Source: CBDDEI01 sp965226775
Lineage (GTDB): Bacteria > Chloroflexota > Dehalococcoidia > SHYD01
Direction of reading: 5' to 3'
DNA: 64,000 nucleotides
Assembly (NCBI GenBank): GCA_965226775.1
Contig: CBDDEI010000002.1
Span: forward strand, 310,001 to 374,000
Position numbers and translations under genes: made by a program. The notes beneath the pieces were generated by a model that was not told the DNA's origin, did no database searches, and saw only the letters and a program-made list of their open reading frames with translations. Below, piece after piece: positions 37,767 to 47,441 of this stretch (positions within the stretch are counted from its first letter, which is position 1; each line of letters opens with the position of its first letter).

Positions 37767-37928
37767 GTGACCAGAGCTAGTTGGTATACTGACCACCCAC
37801 CGGCGTGCACCTGCGTTTCGTGCCAGGAGAAGCGGCTGCTTCTTCAGGATCACGGCGGCAAGATTGGCCGCAATGAAAAATGCCCGTGCGGCAGCGGCAA
37901 AAAGTACAAGAAATGCCACGGGGGATAA
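37767..37928 (+). CDS. 53-residue SEC-C motif protein
   Basis: A small frame from GTG 37767 to TAA 37926-37928. It ends in a SEC-C zinc motif, GRNEKCPCGSGKKYKKCHG, the same module found at the C-termini of SecA and many other proteins, with CxC and CH as metal ligands. A second cysteine cluster, ACTCVSC, lies about 20 residues earlier. A purine-rich GAGGAG at 37752-37757 could be its ribosome site. It ends 65 bases before an MFS gene on the same strand. It may be a stand-alone zinc-binding peptide or the surviving tail of a larger lost gene; nothing recognisable precedes it. Confidence 0.65.
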   Translation: MTRASWYTDHPPACTCVSCQEKRLLLQDHGGKIGRNEKCPCGSGKKYKKCHGG

Positions 37929-37993
37929 CGCCCGCACCGGGAACACTCTCTATGCCCCGTTGGGCGTAGCCGGCGACTGCATTAAGAGGATAA

Positions 37994-39253
37994 ATGGCAG
38001 AAGACCGGTCACAGGGAGTGCTCTCTAAGTACCAGTTCCTTTCCCTCTACGTCCCCGCGATCATGCTTTCGTTAGGGCAGAGCATGATCGCTCCGGTAAT
38101 CCCCACCTTCGCCAGGTCCTTCAACGTTGGCCTCGGCCAGGCATCCCTGGTGTTCGTCGTCGGGCAGGTCGGGACGCTCTTCATCACCCTTCCCGCCGGC
38201 TACCTCCTGGATAAGGTTGGCCGCCGGCCGGTCCTGTTCACGGGGCCTATCCTCACCGCCATCGCCTCCTTCCTCACGCCCCTCTCCGGCAGCTTTTGGC
38301 AACTGCTCTTCTTACGCGGCGTTAGCGGTGCGGCCACGCAACTCTGGATGCAGGCCAGGCTCACCGTAATAGCGGATACTGCGGCCTACGACCAGCGCGG
38401 GCGGCAGATCAACTGGATGCAGGGCATGGCCCGAGCCGGCACCCTCTTTGGGCCGGCGTTAGGCGGCTTCCTGGCCGTTGCCTTTGGCCCAATCGTTCCC
38501 TTCTGGACCCACGGGGTACTAACGCTTATGGCCATCATCCCCAGCTTTATACTGATAAAAGAAAGCGCTCCGGGGCGCGGCCGCCAGAAAGAGGGTGAGC
38601 CGAAGGAAGAAGCGCAAGCGGAGCTCGGCTGGCGAGAACTGTTCTTGTTGATGCTCTCCACCCAGATCCTTGTAGTGCTGGCCGTGCAGTTCTGCGTCAA
38701 CTGGGCGCGGGGCGGCAACGAGCACGGCGCGCTCAGCCTCTACGCGGTCTACGCCTACGGCATTGATGCAGGCCAGCTCGGCCTCCTGAATACCGCAGCC
38801 ATCGTTGTGGGCCTTCCTGTCCCATTCATCACCGGCTGGCTTTGGGACAAGTACGGCAGGAAGGCTGTGTCGATCCCCGCTTGGACTGCCTACGGCTCGT
38901 CGCTCATCATCATTGCCGCTTCCTCCTTCTTCCCCGGCAGCTTGACCTTCTTTGTGGCGGCCTATCTCTTCACACAGCTCACTCAGGGGACCACCCAGGG
39001 CACCGGCCAGATCCTCGCCACAGACGTGGCTCCTGCTAACGCCCGTGGGCGCTTCTTTGCCGTCTGGCGGCTCATTGGCTCGGTGGGCGCAGCCGTTAGC
39101 CCCGGCATCTTTGGCTTCGTTGCAGAGCGCATCAGCTACGCGCTGGCCTTCATGAGCCTTGCGATCTTTGCCTTTGCCATCCCCATCCTTGTAGGCTTCT
39201 TCTTCAAGACCCCCCAGCGGCAGCAGGAGCCTGCGCCCTCTAGCCCATCCTAG
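37994..39253 (+). CDS. MFS transporter, paralogue group A (1)
   Basis: 419 residues, twelve predicted membrane helices, inner membrane. The MFS motif A between helices 2 and 3 reads GYLLDKVGRRPVL. The start LYVPAIMLSLGQSMIAPVIP and the block LWMQARLTVIAD are shared closely with the proteins at 42867 and 53227, making a three-member paralogue group. A charged cytoplasmic loop near residues 190-215 separates the halves. AAGAGGA at 37984-37990 supports ATG 37994. The substrate is unknown; export of small organic molecules is usual for such drug:H+ antiporter-like proteins. Confidence 0.9.
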   Translation: MAEDRSQGVLSKYQFLSLYVPAIMLSLGQSMIAPVIPTFARSFNVGLGQASLVFVVGQVGTLFITLPAGYLLDKVGRRPVLFTGPILTAIASFLTPLSGSFWQLLFLRGVSGAATQLWMQARLTVIADTAAYDQRGRQINWMQGMARAGTLFGPALGGFLAVAFGPIVPFWTHGVLTLMAIIPSFILIKESAPGRGRQKEGEPKEEAQAELGWRELFLLMLSTQILVVLAVQFCVNWARGGNEHGALSLYAVYAYGIDAGQLGLLNTAAIVVGLPVPFITGWLWDKYGRKAVSIPAWTAYGSSLIIIAASSFFPGSLTFFVAAYLFTQLTQGTTQGTGQILATDVAPANARGRFFAVWRLIGSVGAAVSPGIFGFVAERISYALAFMSLAIFAFAIPILVGFFFKTPQRQQEPAPSSPS

Positions 39254-39271
39254 ACACCACTGCGAGGCGCG

Positions 39272-39300
39272 TTGCGCGCTCCCTGCCGTCGGCGTAGAAT
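39272..39300 (+). promoter_or_regulatory. probable promoter of the second MFS gene
   Basis: TTGCGC (39272-39277), a 17-base spacer and TAGAAT (39295-39300) lie between the two MFS genes and 51 bases ahead of GTG 39352, so the second gene may be transcribed on its own. Confidence 0.42.
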
Positions 39301-39351
39301 CTGCACGATTGCGAAACCCGCGGCCTCAGCGGCAATCGTGAGAACCGCCAC

Positions 39352-40653
39352 GTGAGCCTAGCTTCCCGGATACCCCTACTGCGCGACATCGACCCCTTTT
39401 ACGGATGGTGGATCATTGTCGCGTGCGTGGTCATCAACCACGTGGGTGCGGGCTTCATCGCCTACGGCTTCTCCGTCATCATCGATCCCATCCAAAAGGA
39501 GCTGGACTGGAGTACCGCGGCTATCGCCCTTGCCTTCTCCCTGCGCTCGGAAGTCCGCTCCCTGGGCTCACCGATTGCGGGCATCCTGGTAGACCGCTTT
39601 GGCGCACGGGCCATGATGGCGGTGGGCGTCCTGGTCATGGGCATCGGTTGCCTGGTGTTAAGCAACGTGAACACCCTCCTCGGCTTCTATCTCGCTTCCC
39701 TCATCATCTCGCCCGGCCACAGCCTGGCCAACCCCACCATAGCCGCGGTCATGGTGGCCAAGTGGTTTGTGCGGTGGCGCAGCCGGGCGCTCACCTTGCT
39801 CATGCTGGGCACCGGCCTCGGCGGTCTGAACGCGCCAACTATGGGGCTGCTTATCGTTCGCTTTGGATGGCGGGGCGCACTGCGCGTGCTGGCAGTGCTC
39901 ATGTGGGTGGTGGGTTTGCCGCTGGCGGCGACCCTCAAAGACGACCCACAGCGCGCCGGAGTGCTGCCGGACGGCGACCGTGAGCAGCCATCGCCAGAGA
40001 GCGCGGGCGAACAGCGCGGCGCCGCGAACCGCATTAGCCCCAGCGAGGAGTTTACTTTGGGCAGGGCGCTCCGCAACCGGGCCTTCTGGCATCTGCTGGG
40101 CGCGTTCACCCTCATTGGTCTGGGGACCACGCCCATTATGACCCTGCTCGTCCCGGCGCTGCTGCGGGAGGGCTTCTCCCTGCAAGTCGCGGTGCTGGCC
40201 GCGGGCGCCATTCCGCTGGTCTCCCTCCCCGGACGCCTCTTCTTTGGCTGGTGGGGCGACTTCATAGACAAGAAGAAGCTCCTTGCCGCGTGCTTTACCC
40301 TCCAAGCGGCGGGCCTGCTCCTCCTGAGCGGCGTTAACTCAACCCCGCTGCTGATCCTCTTTGTGCTGATCTACGGCTCCGCATCCGGTGGGTCCAACCC
40401 GCTGCGCGTTGCCCTCCAAGCCGATTACTTTGGCACCAGAGCTATGGGCAGCATCCAGGGCATGCTCCAGAGCTCCGCCATCGTCGACGGCCTGATTGCG
40501 CCGGTGATAGTGGGCATCACCGTGGATATGCTGGGCACCTACCGCCCCGCGTGGTTCGTCCTGGGCCTCTGCACCTCGCTGGCGGGGCCGGTGCTCTTCA
40601 CCATGCCGCGACCCTTTACTGTGCCTGCGCCGGTTACCACGCCCCAGGAGTAG
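39352..40653 (+). CDS. MFS transporter, monocarboxylate/oxalate-antiporter-like
   Basis: 433 residues with twelve likely helices. The N-terminus DPFYGWWIIVACVVINHVGAG and the motif A GILVDRFGARAMM put it in the MCT/OFA-type group, which usually carries carboxylic acids. The central loop is long and charged (residues about 200-225). The start is GTG 39352. It is unlike the preceding MFS protein in sequence, so the pair did not arise by a recent tandem duplication. It is convergent with the S9 peptidase gene. Confidence 0.88.
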   Translation: MSLASRIPLLRDIDPFYGWWIIVACVVINHVGAGFIAYGFSVIIDPIQKELDWSTAAIALAFSLRSEVRSLGSPIAGILVDRFGARAMMAVGVLVMGIGCLVLSNVNTLLGFYLASLIISPGHSLANPTIAAVMVAKWFVRWRSRALTLLMLGTGLGGLNAPTMGLLIVRFGWRGALRVLAVLMWVVGLPLAATLKDDPQRAGVLPDGDREQPSPESAGEQRGAANRISPSEEFTLGRALRNRAFWHLLGAFTLIGLGTTPIMTLLVPALLREGFSLQVAVLAAGAIPLVSLPGRLFFGWWGDFIDKKKLLAACFTLQAAGLLLLSGVNSTPLLILFVLIYGSASGGSNPLRVALQADYFGTRAMGSIQGMLQSSAIVDGLIAPVIVGITVDMLGTYRPAWFVLGLCTSLAGPVLFTMPRPFTVPAPVTTPQE

Positions 40654-40786
40654 ACACCGGGGAAGCCCGTAGCCGTTCAGGCAGAGCGTGATGCGCTACG
40701 AGGCCGGGGTCTTCTAACCTACGTCCCCCTCTAGATTGCGGCGGCGGCATCCCGTTGAGGTCTCATTGCGACGTCCTCGAACGTTA

Positions 40787-42727
40787 CTATTCGAGCGCTT
40801 CCTTTAGACCTGGGATATACTCAGCCCCCTTGGGGACGATGATAGACGAACCTTCAAAATCGCTGCCCATCGGCTCGTGGCGGCCCCCCAAACATTCGGC
40901 TAAAAAGGCCTCGGTGACCGCAAAAAAGGACAGGTTGTTTTCGGGGCGGGCAAATCCATGGCCTTCATCCGGGTAGAGCACGTAAGTTACCGGAATGTTC
41001 TTGTCCTGCATCTCTTGGACAATTTGCTCGGACTCAGCCTGTTTAACCCGGGGATCGTTGGCCCCCTGACCAATGAGCAATGGCTTGCTAATTCGGTCTA
41101 CGTGAGTCAACGGAGAACGCTCGGCTAGGAACGCCCTGCCCTCCTCAGTTCGGTGGTCGCCGACCCGGGTGGCCCACATCTCGACTTGGGGCTCCCAATA
41201 AGGCGGTATGGTGTTGAGCAGGGTTACCAGGTTTGAGGGCCCAACAATGTCCACACCGCAAGCAAAAGTGTCGGGGGTAAAGGTTAGTCCCACTAGGGCC
41301 GCATAACCGCCGTAGCTTGCGCCCAGTATCGCTATCCTTTGGGGGTCGGCAATCCCTTGGTCTATAGCCCATTGCACCGCGTCGATCAAGTCGTCGTGCA
41401 TCTTCCCCGCCCATTCCAAGTTGGCGGCGTTGATAAAGTTTTTGCCGAAACCGGTGGAACCCCGGAAATTCACACTCAAGACCGCGTATCCCCGGTTGGC
41501 CAGCAACTGGTACACCGGGTTGTATCCCCAATCGTCCCGTCCCCAGGGTCCGCCATGGACCAGCAGGGCGGTTGGCAAAGGATGGGAGGGAAGCTGCGTT
41601 CCATCCGGACCGCTCTCAAGGGGGAGCATGTAATAGCTCACCAATTCCAACCCATCGCGCGAAGTGATTACCGCCGGGTGCACCTTGGCTAACGGCAACC
41701 CCTCCAGCGCTTCCCGGTTGGTAAACAGGAACTGGGCTTCCTTGCTCGTCCGGTCATAAAGGTAGTATCTGACTGGGCCGTCATCCAGCAAATAGGCCGC
41801 CAGCCAGTAGTTATCGTCCAGAGTGCGGCTGATCACTTGAAGATCGCCATCGGCTATCGTTCCCAGAAACTCTAGGTCCGGAGAAATGGCGTCGTCCAAA
41901 ATCCGCCATTCCTTGCGCATGTGGGTAAAGGCGACGGCTTGGATGGTCTTTTCCGTGGGGTGTACCATCGTGTCGCTGACATCGACCCTAGTGTCCTCGG
42001 CGAGAACGGCGCGTTCTTGGGTGTCGAGGTTGATGGCGATCAGGGCAGAAGTGTCCCGGCCTTGGCTGTCGGTCATGTACAGCACCCGGCCCTCCCGGTC
42101 GAGCCCTATGGGACCGGTGTTGAGACTATCCTCCATAGCGATATCGGCAAACAAATCCCACCCGCCGTTCTCGGTCTTGCTCAGAAGCTCGTTGCCCCCA
42201 TCAGGGGCCGGCCGCGCGGCGAAGCGTACGTTGAAATCCTCATCGGTAATGAATCCGATGAATTGGTCATTCTCCTGAACAAGTTGTCTTTCCCCAGTGT
42301 TGATGTTGACCCGGTATAGTTCGTGGAACTGGGGATTGCGGTCATTCAAGGCTATCAGCAGTTCATCGGGGAACTTCGGGCTTACCGCCTCGATGCTGGC
42401 TTGCACGCCCTCAAGAGGGGCCAAGTCTCGAATATCTCCGGCAGTCAAATCGACCTGGTACACATGCCAATTCTCGTCGCCGTCCCGGTCCTGGATGTAA
42501 AAGACATGATTGTTGGTGTACGCCCATTCGTAGAACCGTATCCCGCGACCCGTTTCCCCAGTAACCGGCTTGGCCGCCGCGGGGTCGTCGGCCGGCCCGA
42601 CCCAAACGTTGAGGGCCCCATCCACCGGGGCTAAATAGCTGAGGAAACGCCCGTCGGGGCTGAGTTGGGGCGAAGCCTTGTCCGGGTTGCCAAAAAGGAG
42701 CTTACGGGGGATGAGTGGCGTTATCAT
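40787..42727 (-). CDS. S9-family prolyl-oligopeptidase-like peptidase
   Basis: 646 residues. Residues 1-370 form a beta-propeller (repeats such as SPDGRFLSYLAP and DREGRVLYMTDSQG) that gates access, followed by an alpha/beta-hydrolase domain. The catalytic triad is S471 in GASYGGYA, D558 in GQGANDPRV and H590 in PDEGHGF. It most resembles acylaminoacyl or dipeptidyl peptidases that cut short peptides. No signal peptide is seen, so it is probably cytoplasmic. The short C-terminal tail past residue 610 is extra. It is single-gene. Confidence 0.92.
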   Translation of the reverse strand: MITPLIPRKLLFGNPDKASPQLSPDGRFLSYLAPVDGALNVWVGPADDPAAAKPVTGETGRGIRFYEWAYTNNHVFYIQDRDGDENWHVYQVDLTAGDIRDLAPLEGVQASIEAVSPKFPDELLIALNDRNPQFHELYRVNINTGERQLVQENDQFIGFITDEDFNVRFAARPAPDGGNELLSKTENGGWDLFADIAMEDSLNTGPIGLDREGRVLYMTDSQGRDTSALIAINLDTQERAVLAEDTRVDVSDTMVHPTEKTIQAVAFTHMRKEWRILDDAISPDLEFLGTIADGDLQVISRTLDDNYWLAAYLLDDGPVRYYLYDRTSKEAQFLFTNREALEGLPLAKVHPAVITSRDGLELVSYYMLPLESGPDGTQLPSHPLPTALLVHGGPWGRDDWGYNPVYQLLANRGYAVLSVNFRGSTGFGKNFINAANLEWAGKMHDDLIDAVQWAIDQGIADPQRIAILGASYGGYAALVGLTFTPDTFACGVDIVGPSNLVTLLNTIPPYWEPQVEMWATRVGDHRTEEGRAFLAERSPLTHVDRISKPLLIGQGANDPRVKQAESEQIVQEMQDKNIPVTYVLYPDEGHGFARPENNLSFFAVTEAFLAECLGGRHEPMGSDFEGSSIIVPKGAEYIPGLKEALE

Positions 42728-42866
42728 GAGTCTGTCCCTCCGGCGTTTGGATCATAAGTTGGGCTCTGTGTGCGGTCGGCCGCCTGGAAATTAAGCCTAC
42801 ATCCCTTTTCAACACCCTGCCAGGGATCAGTACACTACGCCTCGGAGAGCTGGAGCGGGGGTCTTC

Positions 42867-44117
42867 TTATGAGGATGCAGGCGTGGTGACCGTGCCAGGC
42901 CGGGTCTCTTTGAGCACCACTGCCACGATGAGCAAAATCAAGTAGCCCGCGATCACCATCGACAAGAACGCGTTGCCAAAGCCCGCGAACTGCGCTACCA
43001 CCGCAAACAGCGCCGGCGATATCAGCGAGCCCATGTGCTGCACCGTGCGCCACACCCCCATGAAGCGGCCGATAGCATTGCGCGGCGCCATGTCGGACCC
43101 CAGCGTTTGCATCGTGCCATTGGTGGTGCTTTGCACTGCCTGCACAATACAGAACGTAATGACAAACCACGCGAAGGGCGCCTTGAAGAACGCGCCAATA
43201 GCCATGATCAGCAGCGCCGTGGCCAGCATCCCGAAGCCCGGCATGATCACTTTGCGCCGGCCCCAGCGGTCCATGAAGTAGCCCGTCATAAAGGGGATAG
43301 GCAGCGCCACCACTGCAGCCGCGGCGCTCACAAAACCCAGGGTGGTCGGCCCCACGCCGTACTCGTACACTGCGTACAGGTTGAAGTTCGCGCCTTCTCC
43401 ACCGCGGCAGAGCGATGCAAATACCGTTACCAGGAAGAACCACCGCACCTGAGGCGTGAGCACCACCCGCAACTCCCGCCAGAACCCCTTTGACTCTGTT
43501 GGTTGGGCCCCTTCCGACGCTGCCAGTGGCTTGGCCTCTACTCCTTGGCCAATGAACATCACGGTAAGGAGTATCATCGGCAGCATCATCAGGCCGTGGA
43601 GCATGAAGGGGAACCACAGCCCCAGAGCGCCCGCCAGCAGACCGCCCAGCGCCGGCCCGCTTAGCTGGCCCACCCGCTGCAGTCCCAGCATCCAGCTAAT
43701 CTGCCTCGCCCGCTGGTTGTCCGCCACCGTGGCGGTGATAATGGTCATGCGCGCCTGGAACCACATCTCGTTCGCTGCGCCCGCCAGGAAGCGGTAGATC
43801 AGCAGCTCCGGATAAGTGCGAGCAATCGCCATCAAAAACGCCGCGAGCGCAGTGGAACCCATGCCGCCAAGGAGCACCGCCCGGCGGCTCAGCTTGTCCA
43901 ACGCCAACCCAGTGGGCAACGTGAACAGCCAACCCCCAAGCTGATACGTCACGAAGATCAGCGACGCCTCAGCCACGCCAATCTCAAAGGAGCGCGCGTA
44001 CAGCGGCAGCACCGGATGCACCATGCCTTGCCCCAGATGCACCACCAACGCGGGCAGATACAGCGATGCTACCAGCGCCCAGGAAAGGGGCCCAGTGTCT
44101 CTCTTAGTCTCGGTCAT
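42867..44117 (-). CDS. MFS transporter, paralogue group A (2)
   Basis: 416 residues, twelve likely helices. It is close to the proteins at 37994 and 53227, shown by LYLPALVVHLGQGMVHPVLP, the block MWFQARMTIITATVADNQRA and TNGTMQTLGSDMAPRNA. Motif A is slightly degenerate (GLALDKLSRRAVL). It lies 48 bases after a RidA-family gene on the same strand and is probably co-transcribed with it. The substrate is unknown. Confidence 0.9.
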   Translation of the reverse strand: MTETKRDTGPLSWALVASLYLPALVVHLGQGMVHPVLPLYARSFEIGVAEASLIFVTYQLGGWLFTLPTGLALDKLSRRAVLLGGMGSTALAAFLMAIARTYPELLIYRFLAGAANEMWFQARMTIITATVADNQRARQISWMLGLQRVGQLSGPALGGLLAGALGLWFPFMLHGLMMLPMILLTVMFIGQGVEAKPLAASEGAQPTESKGFWRELRVVLTPQVRWFFLVTVFASLCRGGEGANFNLYAVYEYGVGPTTLGFVSAAAAVVALPIPFMTGYFMDRWGRRKVIMPGFGMLATALLIMAIGAFFKAPFAWFVITFCIVQAVQSTTNGTMQTLGSDMAPRNAIGRFMGVWRTVQHMGSLISPALFAVVAQFAGFGNAFLSMVIAGYLILLIVAVVLKETRPGTVTTPASS

Positions 44118-44165
44118 CGTGCTAGCGTGCCGTCTCTTGGCAATGCATCCAGATTTCGATTACAG

Positions 44166-44573
44166 CTACAGCACTGCGATAAAGGACGCCTCGAAGAGCA
44201 GCCCGCCGCTGCCAAAGTCCCGGTAGACCACAATGCGCGCCGGGCGGTCATTGGTCTCCGGGAACATCTTCACCCACTCCTTGTTAATAGGCCCGCGGGC
44301 GTCCTCATTCTTGAAATACAGCGTCAGCTGGCCGATGTTGTCGGGCGTGCCGCCCGCCATCTCCAACATCTTCCCGATGTTTTCAAACATGGACTCAGCC
44401 TGCCGCTCGGCATCGGGGAAGTGCGTGTTGGTCGCCGGGTCCCGGCTGGGAGCTACCAGAGAAGAGAACACCATGTTTCCCAGCTTCACGCCGTCGGGGA
44501 TGGGGGCGGGGCCCGCATCGTTCTGCCTGGTTCCGGATCCCTGAAGACGGAGTATCTGCCTTGCGCTCGCCAT
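44166..44573 (-). CDS. RidA family protein (second copy)
   Basis: 135 residues of the RidA/YjgF family: GNMVFSSLVAPSRDP, MFENIGKMLEMAGGTPDNIG and the strand VKMFPETNDRPARIVVY. It shares the segments AGGTPD and KMFP with the protein at 37138, so the two are related but well diverged. The start ATG 44573 has AGGTGAGT just upstream as a possible ribosome site. It is followed by an MFS gene, matching the RidA-then-MFS order at 37138-39253. Confidence 0.83.
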   Translation of the reverse strand: MASARQILRLQGSGTRQNDAGPAPIPDGVKLGNMVFSSLVAPSRDPATNTHFPDAERQAESMFENIGKMLEMAGGTPDNIGQLTLYFKNEDARGPINKEWVKMFPETNDRPARIVVYRDFGSGGLLFEASFIAVL

Positions 44574-44626
44574 GACTCACCTCCCTATTTTAGTAATGGG
44601 CTATACTAGCACCAACGCGAGGCAAA

Positions 44627-45685
44627 ATGGTAGCCAACCCTTTCCATAACCTCCCCCTGCTCCCTACCACTGTTGTCGGCAGCTACCCCCAGCCCGACTG
44701 GCTCATCGACCGCGAGCAACTCGCCCATCGCGTGCCGCCGCGCGTACCCGTCCGGGAGATCTGGCGCGTGCCGGAGCAGTTTCTGGAGCAGGCCCAGGAT
44801 GACGCCACACGGCTCGCTATCCGCGACATGGAGCAGGCCGGCATCGATATCATCAGCGACGGCGAGTCCCGGCGGGAGAGCTACTCCAACCGCTTTGCCA
44901 ATGCGCTGGAGGGCATCGACCTGGCTCACCCGGCCCAGGGCCTGAGCCGCCGCGGTCAGCCGGACGTGTTGCCGCGGGTCACCGGCCCCCTCAAGCGCCG
45001 CGGGCCCGTCCAGGTGCGGGACGTGGAGTTCCTGCGCGCCAACACAGACCGCCCCATCAAGATTACGGTGCCGGGGCCTTTCACCATGAGCCAGCAGGCC
45101 GTGGACAACCACTACGGCGATGAGCGCTGCATGGCGCTGGACTTTGCCGCCGCTGTGAACCAGGAGCTGCGGGACCTTGCTGCTGCGGGCGCAGACGTGG
45201 TGCAGATAGACGAGCCCTACCTCCAGGCCCGCTTGGAGCCAGCCCGGCGCTACGCGGTGGAGGCCATCAACTGCGCGCTGGAGGGCGTGCCGGCGGTCAC
45301 CGCGCTGCACACCTGCTTTGGCTACGGCGCAATGGTCAAGGACAAGCCCGCCAACCAGTACCCTTTCCTGGAAGAGCTGGCGGACGCCGCTGTCGACCAG
45401 ATATCCATAGAGACGGCGCAACCTGAACTCGATCTCTCCGTGCTAGCCCGGATGGGGAGCAAGACGATGATCCTGGGCGTGCTCGACCTTAGCAAAGAGG
45501 AGGTCGAGCCGGTAGAGACCATCATCCGGCGGGTGCAGACAGCCCTCCGCTATATCCCCGCCGAGCGCCTGATAATCGCTCCGGACTGCGGTATGAAGTA
45601 CCTGCCGCGCTGGTCGGCCCTCGGCAAGCTGCGAGCCATGACCCAGGCCGTGCAGCTTCTACGCCAGGAACTGGCTGCCCGGTAA
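44627..45685 (+). CDS. core MetE-like cobalamin-independent methyltransferase
   Basis: 352 residues, equal to the C-terminal catalytic domain of MetE without the N-terminal half. It begins LPTTVVGSYPQPDWL and has ISDGESRR, QIDEP (193-197) and the zinc ligands H228 and C230 (ALHTCFGYG) plus C321 (APDCGMKYLPR). Such short forms are common in archaea and some bacteria. They transfer methyl groups to homocysteine from donors other than folate, or act on other thiols, so methionine synthesis itself is only probable. It is divergent from the RidA gene; TATACT at 44600-44605 is a likely -10. Confidence 0.85.
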   Translation: MVANPFHNLPLLPTTVVGSYPQPDWLIDREQLAHRVPPRVPVREIWRVPEQFLEQAQDDATRLAIRDMEQAGIDIISDGESRRESYSNRFANALEGIDLAHPAQGLSRRGQPDVLPRVTGPLKRRGPVQVRDVEFLRANTDRPIKITVPGPFTMSQQAVDNHYGDERCMALDFAAAVNQELRDLAAAGADVVQIDEPYLQARLEPARRYAVEAINCALEGVPAVTALHTCFGYGAMVKDKPANQYPFLEELADAAVDQISIETAQPELDLSVLARMGSKTMILGVLDLSKEEVEPVETIIRRVQTALRYIPAERLIIAPDCGMKYLPRWSALGKLRAMTQAVQLLRQELAAR

Positions 45686-45699
45686 GCCGGGCTTTGTTT

Positions 45700-47422
45700 A
45701 TGCCGCACTTAGTTTCCAACCGACGCCTGCAGCTCGGCGCGCTGCTCGGTCTCGTCCTTGGCCTGTCCGCCCTCTTCATTGCGGACGCCCCTCCGGCGCA
45801 TAGCGCCTCGCCGGCGCCCGATCTGCTCGCGCCTCTCGACCAAGCCCAGCTCGATCGCATTGGGGGCACGCTGGAGTGGTCGCTGCCTGCGGGCGCGACT
45901 CAGGTGCAGGTACGGGTCAACCCCTGGGAGTGATGACGGCCCGGCGCTGAACCTCATTCTGGGCGCGGTCGAATCCCTGCAGATACCCCAACCGCCCGAA
46001 TGGCAGGGCCTCCTACCGGACATGACCTACACCTGGGCCGTCCGCGCCGCTGATGCGCCCGCATCTCTCCCAGCCGACCACTCTGCGTGGGGTCCCTGGG
46101 CCGAGCGCTCTTTCCGCACTCCCGCAGCGTCCAGCGCAACCATATCCCTGCACAAACCTCCGCGCGGCTCCACCGTGGCCTCCGTCACACCCACCCTATC
46201 CTGGATTGACCTCCGCACCGACGTGTTCTACTACGAGGTGCAGATAAGCCGCGATTCCTCCTTTGGGGAAGGTGTCTTAGGCCAATGGGCATCCATCCAT
46301 TGGGGGATAGCTCAAACCAGCCAACCGGGCGACCCCACCGCCTACACCGTGCCGGCTGCTCAGCCCTTGGAAGACAACGCGCCCCACTACTGGCGCGTCC
46401 GGCCCCGCGTCCAGGGTGACGGCCAGCCGGTTCCGTGGACTTCACCCGGCTACTTTGAGCTGGTCACCGCAGCGGGACGAGTTGCGCCCACCCCTACACC
46501 TACATCTGCACCGCGCTCAGTGGCTGCGGGGAAGCTGGCCTTTGTTTCAGACCGGGACGGCAACACGGAGATATACACCGCACAGCCGGACGGCAGCGAG
46601 GTAAAACGCCTGACCGATGACCCGGACGTCGACCTGACGCCCCAGTGGTCGCCCAACGGCGACGCCCTCGCTTTCGGCTCCAACCGCACCGGCAAGTGGG
46701 AGATATACGTTGCCGATGACTCCGGCGTGAAGCGCCTGACGGACAACCAAGCGGGCTTGGCTCCTATAGCCTGGTCACCGGACGGCAGCAAGATTGCCTT
46801 CTGGCACTTTGTGGACGACTTCCCCAACACAGATATCTTTGTGATGAACCGTGACGGCAGTAACCTTACCCGCCTCACCGACAATCCATTCACGGACACC
46901 AGCCCCACGTGGTCGCCGGACGGCAAACAGATCGCGTTCGTCGCCACGAGAGACGGTAATACCGAGATCTACGTGATGAATAGTGACGGCAGCAATCAAC
47001 GACGCCTGACCCACCACCGCGCCGCGGACAGCCGGCCCGCATGGTCACCCGACGGCACGAAGATCGCCTTTGTCTCCGAGCGCATCTTCTACCCCCAGCT
47101 CTACACCATAGAGGTGGCAACCGGCTTCCAGAGACGCGTCACCGCTACGTTGAGCGACAAGTACTCCCTGACGTGGTCCCCCACAGACCGGCTCATTGCT
47201 TACAGTTGCGGCTTCAGGGTCTGCGTGGTAGATGACGACGGGCGACCATCGCTCCGCTTTATCGCCCATTTTGGCTATAAGCCCCAGTGGTCACCCGATG
47301 GGGGTAAGATCGCTTACATCTGCTTTGAGGGGATCTGTATCCTGGATGCCGCAACAGGAAAGGAAACAGTCGTCCCGAACACCATGCCCGGCGATATAGG
47401 GGTAGCGTGGTCGCGCCGCTGA
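45700..47422 (+). pseudogene. secreted TolB-like beta-propeller protein, one frameshift
   Basis: The first frame (from ATG 45700) encodes a signal peptide (LGALLGLVLGLSALFIADAPPAHSA, cut near AHSA) and TLEWSLPAGATQVQVRVN, then stops at 45931-45933. The next frame carries on with SDDGPALNLILG from about 45930 to 47422. Joined it has about 573 residues: two fibronectin-like strand-rich domains (to about 250), a Pro/Thr linker (VAPTPTPTSAP), then six or so PD40 (TolB) repeats such as GKLAFVSDRDGNTEIYTAQP and PTWSPDGKQIAFVATRDGNT. It is an extracellular propeller of unknown partner. The indel lies within 45918-45935, in a C/G-rich run, so a read error is possible. Confidence 0.75.
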
Positions 47423-47441
47423 GCGGGCGACGCTGCGGAAG

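Noticed and set aside
44627..45685. Full-length MetE truncated by mutation
   Set aside because: The gene starts cleanly at the catalytic domain with zinc ligands present, and short MetE-like proteins of this size are a normal family form.
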